NCBI RefSeq assembly: GCF_028291745.1
Contig: NZ_JAQGNQ010000086.1
Span: forward strand, 1-64,000
DNA from: Ramlibacter sp.
GTDB taxonomy: Bacteria > Pseudomonadota > Gammaproteobacteria > Burkholderiales > Burkholderiaceae_C
Direction of reading: 5' to 3'
Length of the DNA stretch: 64,000 nucleotides
Both the position numbers and the translations under genes were made by a program. Positions 28,814 to 36,218 of the stretch are shown one piece after another; the stretch's first letter is position 1; every line of letters starts with the position of its first letter. A model generated the notes under the pieces. The model was given only the letters and a program-made list of their open reading frames with translations. It searched no databases and had not been told where the DNA came from.

Positions 28814-28889
28814 GGGGCGGCCCTGCGCGCGGCGCGCGCTGATCCGGCTGGCCATGCGCCGAAGCGTTCTGCTGCACTTGCGGGTACAT
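28806..28889 (-). CDS. 27-residue leader ORF upstream of the radical SAM gene
   Basis: The ATG at 28889 has a good AGGAG seven bases upstream (28897-28901 on the minus strand). The peptide MYPQVQQNASAHGQ… ends 8 nt inside the start of the radical SAM gene (CATGCGTAA), ideal for coupling. No recognised domain is present. It may be a leader peptide, a coupling ORF or a short substrate peptide. Confidence that it is translated is moderate, and its function is unknown. Confidence 0.4.
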   Translation of the reverse strand: MYPQVQQNASAHGQPDQRAPRAGPPHA

Positions 28890-29161
28890 CGATTCGCTCC
28901 TGTCAATTGGCCAGCGGTGTTGTCCTTGTTCTTGCTTGTGTTGCGGACGGATCCGGGGTCGAGCCCGGTGCCCGCAGGCAGCACGGGCAGGGAAACGATA
29001 CGAGAGAACCTGCGAATTCCCGGTGAGGGACGTCACCTGCTTCTTGTGTGGCGGTCCACCGGAGTGGCCCGGCGCAGCGAATCCAGCGTGCTGGCGCGGA
29101 GGGGAGGGGGCAGCAGGTGCAGCACACCCGCCGGCTAGCCGCTGCGCCACAATACGCCCCC
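28890..29161. other. Divergent intergenic region between lipid operon and lgt
   Basis: This gap must hold the promoters of the minus-strand lipid operon and of lgt. A purine-rich stretch (minus strand AAGCAAGAACAAGGACAACA) precedes the leader ORF. TTGACA occurs on the minus strand directly before the leader's ribosome site, too close to serve as its -35. No clear promoter, gene or structured RNA was recognised. Confidence 0.5.
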
Positions 29162-30013
29162 ATGCTCGTTCACCCCAAGATCGATCCCGTCGCGCTGCAG
29201 CTCGGCCCCATTGCCATCCACTGGTATGGCCTGACCTACCTGCTGGCGTTCGGCCTGTTCATGCTGCTGGCCAACCAGCGACTCAAGCACGAGCCCTTCC
29301 GCTCGCTCCAGGGCCCCGGCGCCTTGAGCCGCAAGGACATCGAGGACATGCTGTTCATGGGCGTCCTCGGCACGGTGATCGGGGGACGCCTGGGCTACTG
29401 CCTGTTCTACAAGCCGGAGTTCTATCTCACCCATCCGCTCGAGATGCTCTTCGTCTGGCAGGGCGGCATGAGTTTCCACGGCGGGCTGATCGGCGTGATC
29501 CTGTCGCAGGTCTGGTACGCGCGCACCCACCACAAGCCGTTCTGGCGGCTGATGGACTTCATCGCCCCCTGCGTGCCCCCCGGCCTCGGGGCCGTGCGCC
29601 TCGGCAACTTCATCAACGGCGAACTCTGGGGCCGCCCGGCCGATCCAAACCTGCCGTGGGCCATGGTGTTCCCGCAAAGCGGCAGCGGCATCCCGCGCCA
29701 TCCGTCGCAGCTGTACGAGTTCCTGCTCGAAGGGGTGCTGCTCTTCATCGTGCTGTGGCTCTATGCCCGCAAGGAGCGCAAGGAGGCGCAGGTCTCCGCG
29801 GCCTTCCTGGTCGGCTATGGCGCGGTGCGCTTCACCGCCGAGTACTTCCGGGAGCCGGACGCCTTCCTCGGCATCCTTGCCCTGCACATGAGCATGGGGC
29901 AGTGGCTGTGCATTCCGATGATCCTGGCCGGCGTGCTGCTGTGGGTCTGGGCGGAAACCCGCACGAACAGCGCCGGCCGTCCCCCGGCCAGCCGCCGGCC
30001 AGCGGCGGACTGA
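29162..30013 (+). CDS. lgt: Prolipoprotein diacylglyceryl transferase
   Basis: This 283-residue inner-membrane enzyme transfers diacylglycerol from phosphatidylglycerol to the lipobox cysteine of prolipoproteins. Key features are [12 protein letters not shown] near residue 20, [10 protein letters not shown] (the essential His) near 103 and the Lgt signature [14 protein letters not shown] near 150. Seven hydrophobic helices are expected. The ATG at 29162 begins the conserved [16 protein letters not shown]. It is monocistronic here. Confidence 0.95.
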   Translation: MLVHPKIDPVALQLGPIAIHWYGLTYLLAFGLFMLLANQRLKHEPFRSLQGPGALSRKDIEDMLFMGVLGTVIGGRLGYCLFYKPEFYLTHPLEMLFVWQGGMSFHGGLIGVILSQVWYARTHHKPFWRLMDFIAPCVPPGLGAVRLGNFINGELWGRPADPNLPWAMVFPQSGSGIPRHPSQLYEFLLEGVLLFIVLWLYARKERKEAQVSAAFLVGYGAVRFTAEYFREPDAFLGILALHMSMGQWLCIPMILAGVLLWVWAETRTNSAGRPPASRRPAAD

Positions 30014-30106
30014 CCCCGCCGCCGGGCGGCGCGACCGAGACTGTCGCGGTTGCCGCAATCGCATTCTTTACGGTGGCGCGGACCCACGCGGGCCCGCACT
30101 CCGCCA

Positions 30107-30122
30107 TAATTATGCGTAATTA
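30107..30122 (+). promoter_or_regulatory. Palindromic operator upstream of the malonate operon
   Basis: The perfect inverted repeat TAATTA-TGCG-TAATTA lies 24 nt before the GntR gene start. It is an AT island in GC-rich DNA and is about the size of FadR/MatR-type sites. The GntR product would bind it to control itself and the downstream malonate genes. Binding is inferred. Confidence 0.6.
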
Positions 30123-30145
30123 CACGGCATGAGAGGCAGTTCGCG

Positions 30146-30808
30146 ATGCGCCTGGTCCACAACTCCCTGCACGACGAAGTCGCTGCGCAGCTGCGGGAGC
30201 GCATCTTTGCCGGCGAGCTCACGCCCGGCACCTTCCTCGACGAGGTGCAGCTCGCCCAGCAGTTGGCGATCTCGCGCACGCCGCTGCGCGAGGCCCTGAA
30301 GGTGCTGACGGCCGAGGGCCTGGTGCGGCACGAGCCGCGCCGCGGCTGCTTCGTCAACGAAGTGACCGACCAGGACCTCGACGAGATCTTCCCCGTCATC
30401 GCGCTGCTCGAAGGCCGCTGCGCCTTCGAGGCGGCGCAGCACGCCACCGATGCCGACCTGGCCGCGCTCGAAGACCTGCACCAGAAGCTCGCGCGCCATG
30501 CCAAGGCCAAGCGGATCAACGAGTACTACGAGACCAACTACGCGATTCACGAGGCGATCATCGCGCTGGCCGGCAATCGCTGGCTGGCCAGCGTGATCGG
30601 TGACCTGCGCAAGATCGTCAGGCTCGCGCGGCTGCAGCAATTGCATGCGCCGGGCCGGCTGGAACAAAGCCTGTCGGAGCACCTGGCCGTGTTCGCCGCC
30701 CTGAAGGCGCGCGACGGCGAGGGCGCCGAAGCCGCCATGCGCACCCACCTCACCCGCCAGCGCGGCGCCCTGCGCGAGCTGGCCAGGCAACGGCCGAGGT
30801 TGGCATGA
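30146..30808 (+). CDS. matR: GntR/FCD family regulator of malonate use (MatR-like)
   Basis: This 220-residue FadR-type regulator has an N-terminal winged helix (LTPGTFLDEVQLAQQLAISR, about residues 25-44, then TPLREALKVL) and a helical FCD effector domain with the metal-site pattern FPVIALLEGRCAFEAA. It is first in a cluster with malonyl-CoA decarboxylase and malonyl-CoA synthetase, the arrangement of rhizobial matRABC, where MatR is the malonate-responsive repressor. The gene name rests on that context. Confidence 0.82.
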   Translation: MRLVHNSLHDEVAAQLRERIFAGELTPGTFLDEVQLAQQLAISRTPLREALKVLTAEGLVRHEPRRGCFVNEVTDQDLDEIFPVIALLEGRCAFEAAQHATDADLAALEDLHQKLARHAKAKRINEYYETNYAIHEAIIALAGNRWLASVIGDLRKIVRLARLQQLHAPGRLEQSLSEHLAVFAALKARDGEGAEAAMRTHLTRQRGALRELARQRPRLA

Positions 30809-30854
30809 GCGTTGCATCCTTTTTCCACAAGACTTCTGCAAAGGCGGCGTCATC

Positions 30855-32267
30855 GTGAGCCCAACCGACTGGATTACCCGCGGTGCCTCTCTCTGGCGCC
30901 CCTCGTTCGAAAAGGCGGGCGGCGGCGGCGCGCCCGAGGATCGCCCCAGGATTGCGGCCGAACCCGCGAAAGCGGGGACTGTCCCCACCATCGCCCATGC
31001 TTCCCGCACGACGCGCGAGCGCTTGCAGGCCACGCTGCGCCGCGGCCAGGAGGCGCTGTCGCCCCGCGTGCTGCGACGCACCCTCGCCGAGATGCAGGCG
31101 ATCGTCGACCAGCGCGCCAGCGAGGTCGAGGGCAGCCGCCGCGCCCGCGCCTTCGCGCAGTGGTATGCCGGGGCGGGCGCCGAAGAGCGGCGCGACGCCT
31201 GGCTGCTGGTGAGCGAGCAGTTCGGTCCCGACCCGAAGAAGATCAAGACCGCGCGCGAACATTACGAGGCCGTGCAAGGCACGCCCGAAGAGGGCGGGGC
31301 GGAGATCCGCCTGCGCCGCGCCCTGGTGTCGCCGCGCATGCGCCTGCTGCAACGCTTTGCCGCCTTCCCCGAAGGCATGCGCTTCCTGGTGGACCTGCGC
31401 GCCGAACTGCTGCCGCACCTGAAGTCCGACAAGCGCCTGCTGCCGCTCGACGCCGAACTCGAGACGCTGTTCTCCACCTGGTTCGACGTCGCCTTCCTCG
31501 AGCTGCGGCGCCTGTCCTGGGATTCGCCGGCCTCGCTGCTGGAGAAGTTGATCAAGTACGAGGCGGTGCACGACATCCGCGGCTGGTCCGACCTGAAGAA
31601 CCGCCTCGACAGCGATCGCCGCTGCTACGGCTTCTTCCACCCGCGCCTGGATGGCGAGCCGCTGATCTTCGTCGAGGTGGCGCTCACCGACAGCATCTCC
31701 GACTGCATCACGCCGCTGCTCGACGAGGCCGCGGCGGTCGCCGACCTGACCAAGGCGACCACCGCGATCTTCTATTCGATCAGCAACTGCCAGACCGGCC
31801 TGCGCGGGGTGAGCTTCGGCGACTCGCTGATCAAGCGGGTGGTCGAGACGCTGAAGGACGAATTCCCGAAGCTCAAGACCTTTGCCACGCTGTCGCCCAT
31901 CCCCGGCTTTCGCGGCTGGCTCACCAAGCAGCTACCTGCCGAGAAGCTCGCGGCCTGGGAAAAGCCGCTGGAGCTGGCCCCGAAGTCGCCCGAGCGGCAG
32001 GAGCTGCTGTCCTGGGCGGCCCGCTACCTGGGCAAGGAGATGCACGAAGGCAAGCCGGCCGATCCGGTGGCGCGCTTCCACCTGGGCAACGGTGCGCGCG
32101 TCGAGCGCATCAACTGGGCCGGCGATCCCTCCTCCAAGGGCCTGAAGCAATCGTTCGGCCTCATGGTGAATTACCTGTACGATCCCAAGCGGCTCGACAA
32201 GCACCGCACGATGCTGTCGCAAGGAGAAATCCCGATGGCCGGGGCCATCGAGGACCTGTACCGTTAG
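30855..32267 (+). CDS. matA: Malonyl-CoA decarboxylase
   Basis: This protein of about 470 residues decarboxylates malonyl-CoA to acetyl-CoA. The MCD fold is clear: SEQFGPDPKKI near residue 118 in the helical domain, LIFVEVALTDSIS in the GNAT-like catalytic domain, the nucleophile loop LSPIPGFRGWL and the His in ARFHLGNGARVERINW. The start is GTG 30855 with AAAGGCGG upstream. The first 50 residues are unlike other MCDs and include a stretch encoded by a palindromic repeat (30962-30985), so the true start may be further downstream. Confidence 0.9.
   Translation: MSPTDWITRGASLWRPSFEKAGGGGAPEDRPRIAAEPAKAGTVPTIAHASRTTRERLQATLRRGQEALSPRVLRRTLAEMQAIVDQRASEVEGSRRARAFAQWYAGAGAEERRDAWLLVSEQFGPDPKKIKTAREHYEAVQGTPEEGGAEIRLRRALVSPRMRLLQRFAAFPEGMRFLVDLRAELLPHLKSDKRLLPLDAELETLFSTWFDVAFLELRRLSWDSPASLLEKLIKYEAVHDIRGWSDLKNRLDSDRRCYGFFHPRLDGEPLIFVEVALTDSISDCITPLLDEAAAVADLTKATTAIFYSISNCQTGLRGVSFGDSLIKRVVETLKDEFPKLKTFATLSPIPGFRGWLTKQLPAEKLAAWEKPLELAPKSPERQELLSWAARYLGKEMHEGKPADPVARFHLGNGARVERINWAGDPSSKGLKQSFGLMVNYLYDPKRLDKHRTMLSQGEIPMAGAIEDLYR
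30962..30985. repeat. REP-like palindrome inside the malonyl-CoA decarboxylase leader
   Basis: ACCCGCGAAAGCGGGGACTG followed by TCCCC combines the hairpin CCCGC-GAAA-GCGGG with GGGGACTGTCCCC. It resembles ACCCGC-GAAT-GCGGGT at 49225-49240, which is also followed by G-CACTGTC. It lies in frame in the variable N-terminus of the enzyme. Confidence 0.6.
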
Positions 32268-32300
32268 CGGTCTGGCCAGCTGCCAGCTAGAGGAGACACC

Positions 32301-33296
32301 ATGATGCATTCGAGCCGTGCAACCCGGCGCGAGGTCCTGCGCGTGGCCGCCTGGGCAGCGGCGGCCGGCGCCATTCCCTTGGCCCGCGCACAGCAGGCCT
32401 GGCCCGCCAGGAACGTCATGATGATCGTTCCCTTCCCGCCGGGTGGGGGCACCGATGCCTTCGCGCGGCCGCTGGCAGCGCAGTTCAACAAGCAGACCGG
32501 CAAGCAGCTGGTGATCGACAACCGCGGCGGCGCCGGCGGCACGGTCGGTGCATCGATCGCCTCGCACGCCGCACCCGACGGCTACAACCTGTTCATGGGC
32601 GCGGTGCACCACACCATTGCCCCTTCGATCTATCCGCGCCTCGACTACGACCTGCAGCGGGACCTCATCCCCATCACGCTGGTCGCCAGCGTGCCGCAGG
32701 TGGTCGTGGTCAATCCGCAGCGGATCCCGGCCAAGAACTTCAGCGAGCTCGTGAAGCTGCTGAAGGCCAACCCCGGCAAGTTCAATTACGGGTCGGCCGG
32801 CAACGGCACCTCGCATCACCTGGCCGGCGAGCTGTTCAAGATGCAGACGGGGACCTTCATCACGCACATTCCCTACCGCGGCGCGGGCCCCGCGCTGCAG
32901 GACCTGGTCGCCGGCAACTGCGACCTCATGTTCGACGGCCTGGGCGGCTCGGCCCCCCACATCAAGGGCGGCCGCATCCGCGCGCTGATGATGGCGGGCA
33001 GGCAGCGCAACGCCGCGTTCCCCGACGTGCCCTGCGCCCGCGAGGTCGGGCTGCCCGATTACAACGTCACCAGCTGGTACGGCATCTGGGCGCCGCGCGG
33101 CACGTCGGCCGAGGTGCAGACGCGCGTGGCCGACGAAGTGCGCAAGGCGATGGCCACGCCCGAACTCAAGGACATCTGGGAGCAGAACGGCGCGGACTTC
33201 CCCAACCTGACGCAACCGCAATTCGCCTCCTTCATCGACGGCGAGATCAAGCGCTGGGCGGTGGTCGCGAAGGCCGCCAACGTGCGGCTGGATTGA
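32301..33296 (+). CDS. Tripartite tricarboxylate (TctC/Bug family) substrate-binding protein
   Basis: This 331-residue periplasmic receptor is of the Bug family, typical of Burkholderiales. A twin-arginine-like signal (TRREVLRVAAWAAAAG, cleavage near ARA-Q) leads to the canonical mature start WPARNVMMIVPFPPGGGTDAFAR. The domain-hinge motifs NYGSAGNGTSHHLAGE and VPYRG-like IPYRGAGPALQD are present. No TctA/TctB membrane subunits are nearby. Its place in the operon suggests it captures malonate or a related dicarboxylate. Confidence 0.9.
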   Translation: MMHSSRATRREVLRVAAWAAAAGAIPLARAQQAWPARNVMMIVPFPPGGGTDAFARPLAAQFNKQTGKQLVIDNRGGAGGTVGASIASHAAPDGYNLFMGAVHHTIAPSIYPRLDYDLQRDLIPITLVASVPQVVVVNPQRIPAKNFSELVKLLKANPGKFNYGSAGNGTSHHLAGELFKMQTGTFITHIPYRGAGPALQDLVAGNCDLMFDGLGGSAPHIKGGRIRALMMAGRQRNAAFPDVPCAREVGLPDYNVTSWYGIWAPRGTSAEVQTRVADEVRKAMATPELKDIWEQNGADFPNLTQPQFASFIDGEIKRWAVVAKAANVRLD

Positions 33297-33300
33297 AGCG

Positions 33301-34080
33301 ATGGCAGCACCGGTGCGGCTGGCGCTGCAGGGGCCCATCGCCCGCGTGACGCTGTCGCACCCCGCCGGGATCGATGCCATCTCGCGCGCGATGTGGCGCG
33401 AGCTGCGCGAGATATTCGTCCAGATCCAGGGGGCGCCCGACCTGCGCTGCGTGATCGTCGGCGGCGAGAACGGCGGCTTCTGCGCCGGCGGCGACATCGC
33501 CGAATACCCGCAGTTCCGCTTCCACCCCGAGACGCTGCGCCGCTTCCATGAAGAGGAAGTGTGGGGCGGCCTGGCGGCCATGCTGGCCTGCGAGGTGCCC
33601 ATGGTCGCGGAGCTGGCCGGCGCCTGCATGGGAGCGGGACTGGAGATTGCCTGCTGCTGCGACCTGCGCATTGCCGGCGTGTCCACGCGCTTCGGCGCGC
33701 CGATCGGCCGGCTCGGTTTCCCGCTGGCGCCGCGCGAGGCGCAACTGCTGGCCGCGGTTGCTGGCGAAGCCACCTTGCGCGAGCTGCTGCTCGAAGGCGG
33801 GCAGCTCGATGCGCGCGAGATGAAGGCGCGCGGCTTCGTGCAGCGCGTGGTCCCCAACGAAGACCTGCTGGGCGAAGTGCGCGCCACGGCCGAACGCGTG
33901 GCGCAGCTCGCACCGCAGGCCGCCCGCATGAACAAGCGCACGCTGCGCCGGATGGCCGGCCGTGCCGCCCAGGCACCGCTGCCCGAGGACTTCATGGCGC
34001 GCGCGTACGATTACGCCACCAGCGCGGAACACCGCGAAGGCATCTCGGCCTTCCTCGAAAAAAGATCTCCCCGCTTCTAG
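33301..34080 (+). CDS. Enoyl-CoA hydratase/isomerase family protein
   Basis: This 259-residue crotonase-fold protein has the first oxyanion-hole segment FCAGGDIAEYPQF (about 60-72) and the second LAGACMGAGLEIACCCDLRIA (about 102-122, with the GAGLE turn). It starts 4 nt after the receptor stop. A hydratase is not needed for malonate breakdown, so its role in this operon is unclear. Decarboxylation or thioester hydrolysis of a malonyl-CoA analogue is possible. Confidence 0.85.
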   Translation: MAAPVRLALQGPIARVTLSHPAGIDAISRAMWRELREIFVQIQGAPDLRCVIVGGENGGFCAGGDIAEYPQFRFHPETLRRFHEEEVWGGLAAMLACEVPMVAELAGACMGAGLEIACCCDLRIAGVSTRFGAPIGRLGFPLAPREAQLLAAVAGEATLRELLLEGGQLDAREMKARGFVQRVVPNEDLLGEVRATAERVAQLAPQAARMNKRTLRRMAGRAAQAPLPEDFMARAYDYATSAEHREGISAFLEKRSPRF

Positions 34081-34097
34081 GACGCATTCGGACGGAC

Positions 34098-35624
34098 ATG
34101 GACAACCGCAATCTCTTCGCGGCGCTGCGCGCCGCTTTCCCCTCGGACCTCGACACCACCGCCATCGAGACCGACAACGGCCTCGCCTACAGCTGGAGCG
34201 ACCTCGAGCGCGGCACGGCGATGATCGCCAACCTGCTGCAGTCGCTCGGCATCGAGGAGGGCGCGCGCATCGCGGTGCAGGTCGAGAAGTCGGTCGAGGC
34301 GGCGATGCTGTACCTCGCCACGCTGCGCGCGGGCTATGCCTTCCTGCCGCTGAACACCGCCTACCAGAAGGCGGAGATCGAATACTTCGTCGGCAACGCC
34401 GAGCCCGCGGTGGTGGTGTGCAGCCCGGCCAACTTCGGCTGGGTGAGCAAGATCGCTTTCCAGGCCGGCACGCAGCACGTGTTCACGCTGGGCGACGACC
34501 GCACCGGCTCGCTGCTGGAGCGCGCGGCAAAGCAGTCGGACCGGCAGGAGCCGGTCGCCCGCAGCGACGACGACCTCGCCGCCATCCTCTACACCTCCGG
34601 CACCACGGGCCGCAGCAAGGGCGCGATGCTCACGCACGGCAACCTGCTGTCCAACGCCGAAGTGCTCAAGACGTACTGGGGATGGAAGGAGGGCGACGTC
34701 CTCATTCACGCCCTGCCGATCTTCCACGTGCACGGCCTGTTCGTGGCACTGCACGGGGCCCTGCTCAATGGCAGCAAGATCCTCTGGTTCGCGAAGTTCG
34801 ATCCCAGGCGGGTCATCGATCGCTTCCTCGATGCGACGGTGTTCATGGGCGTGCCCACGCTCTACGTGCGCATGCTGGCCGAATCGCGCCTGAACAAGGT
34901 GGTGTGCCGCAACATGCGCCTGTTCATCTCCGGCTCGGCGCCGCTGCTGCTGGAGACCTTCAACGAATGGTCCGAGCGCACCGGCCACACCATCCTCGAG
35001 CGCTACGGCATGAGCGAGACGATCATGCTGACCTCGAACCCTTACGCGGAGCAGGACGGCGAGCGTCGCGGCGGCACGGTGGGCTTCCCGCTGCCCGGGG
35101 TCGGCCTGCGCGTGCGTGACGAGGCAGGCGAGGAGGCGGGCGCCGGCGAGATCGGCGCGATCCAGGTGCGCGGCCCCAACGTGTTCAAGGGCTACTGGCG
35201 CATGCCCGAGAAGACCAAAGAGGAGTTCACCGAGGATGGCTGGTTCAAGACCGGCGACGTCGGCAAGATCGACGGGCGCGGCTACGTCACCATCGTCGGC
35301 CGCAGCAAGGACCTGATCATCAGCGGCGGCTACAACGTGTACCCGGCCGAGATCGAGGGCTACATCAACGAGATGCCCGGCGTGGCCGAGAGTGCGGTCG
35401 TCGGCGTGCCGCATCCGGACTTCGGCGAAGTGGGCGTGGCGGTCGTGATTGCCAAGCCGGGTGCGCAGGTGAACCCCGAGGAACTGATCGCCACGCTGAA
35501 GTCGCAGCTGGCGAACTTCAAGATTCCCAAGCGCTGCTTCGTCGTGCCTGAGCTGCCCCGCAACACGATGGGCAAGGTGCAGAAGAACCTGTTGCGGGAA
35601 CAGCACCGGACGCTCTACGCCTGA
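34098..35624 (+). CDS. matB: Malonyl-CoA synthetase (AMP-forming)
   Basis: This 508-residue adenylating enzyme is of the MatB type, activating malonate to malonyl-CoA. It has the AMP motif YTSGTTGRSKGAMLTHGN (about 163-180), HALPIFHVHGLFVALH, the A5 region ERYGMSETIM, the hinge GRSKDLIISGGYNVYPAEIE and the catalytic C-terminal PRNTMGKVQKN lysine. The ATG at 34098 is 17 nt after the hydratase stop. With the adjacent decarboxylase it completes malonate to acetyl-CoA. Confidence 0.9.
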   Translation: MDNRNLFAALRAAFPSDLDTTAIETDNGLAYSWSDLERGTAMIANLLQSLGIEEGARIAVQVEKSVEAAMLYLATLRAGYAFLPLNTAYQKAEIEYFVGNAEPAVVVCSPANFGWVSKIAFQAGTQHVFTLGDDRTGSLLERAAKQSDRQEPVARSDDDLAAILYTSGTTGRSKGAMLTHGNLLSNAEVLKTYWGWKEGDVLIHALPIFHVHGLFVALHGALLNGSKILWFAKFDPRRVIDRFLDATVFMGVPTLYVRMLAESRLNKVVCRNMRLFISGSAPLLLETFNEWSERTGHTILERYGMSETIMLTSNPYAEQDGERRGGTVGFPLPGVGLRVRDEAGEEAGAGEIGAIQVRGPNVFKGYWRMPEKTKEEFTEDGWFKTGDVGKIDGRGYVTIVGRSKDLIISGGYNVYPAEIEGYINEMPGVAESAVVGVPHPDFGEVGVAVVIAKPGAQVNPEELIATLKSQLANFKIPKRCFVVPELPRNTMGKVQKNLLREQHRTLYA

Positions 35625-35785
35625 GGCAGCCTACGGCCGCGGGCGAAGGAAATTAGTACTAGGGCTTGGTACATTGCACCGGACTGCGCTCGCGCGCGCC
35701 TTGGGGGAATGGCTTAACGAGCGCCGAACCTACTGGTCCAGCCGCTCGCGACTCCTTAAACTGGCCAGCCGCCCCTTCCTTCACC

Positions 35786-36184
35786 ATGTCCGCAACTCAA
35801 GGCCAGGCGCGCGACGCCATCGCTTTCCAACTGGTCACTGCACTGGAAAATTACGACCAGGCCGCCACAGCCATGGTGGCCGGCTGGCCGGACCTGGAGC
35901 GTTATCACGAAGCGAGCGCTCAGGTAGAGACCATCCGCATGTACTGCGCGACACTGCCCGAGCTGCGGGTGCAGTGGGTGGAACTGCTGATCGCCCATTC
36001 GGAACTGGTCCACTTCCTCTGGCGCGTGCAGTACGGCAACCAGGAGGCTGCGCGGGCCGAGGTCGGCACCGTGCGCGAGCACCACAGCGATTGCGTGGCC
36101 GCCCTGCGCAAGCGCGCGCTGCGCTACCTCGCGCGACAGCTCGGGGCACGGGGTCTGCCGCCGGCCAGCGACCTCGCACGCTGA
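35786..36184 (+). CDS. Hypothetical small protein A, paralogue of the protein at 40753
   Basis: This is a 132-residue soluble, helical protein with no domain I recognise. It is clearly homologous to the 116-residue product of 40753-41103: both share an MS..QG.A..AIAFQ start, ALE.YDQ.A, a central MRRYA/IRMYCATLP block, WVE.LI.H.EL.H.LW.VQ and TVR..H. The pair encloses the CheB/CheR/PAS and CheB genes. The start ATG 35786 is set by the homology. The 160-nt gap upstream contains the palindrome TAGTACTA (35654-35661) and no clear promoter. Confidence 0.75.
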   Translation: MSATQGQARDAIAFQLVTALENYDQAATAMVAGWPDLERYHEASAQVETIRMYCATLPELRVQWVELLIAHSELVHFLWRVQYGNQEAARAEVGTVREHHSDCVAALRKRALRYLARQLGARGLPPASDLAR

Positions 36185-36218
36185 ACGCGCCGCGGCTGGC
36201 GCCGCGGTGCTGGTGGCG

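Noticed and set aside
28806-28889. Confident RiPP precursor next to the radical SAM enzyme
   Set aside because: The peptide has no leader-like hydrophobic or Cys-rich core and the operon is otherwise lipid-related; kept only as a small ORF.
35641-35785. Sigma54 promoter near TTGGTACATTGCA
   Set aside because: The GG and GC elements are only about 6 nt apart instead of the required 10.
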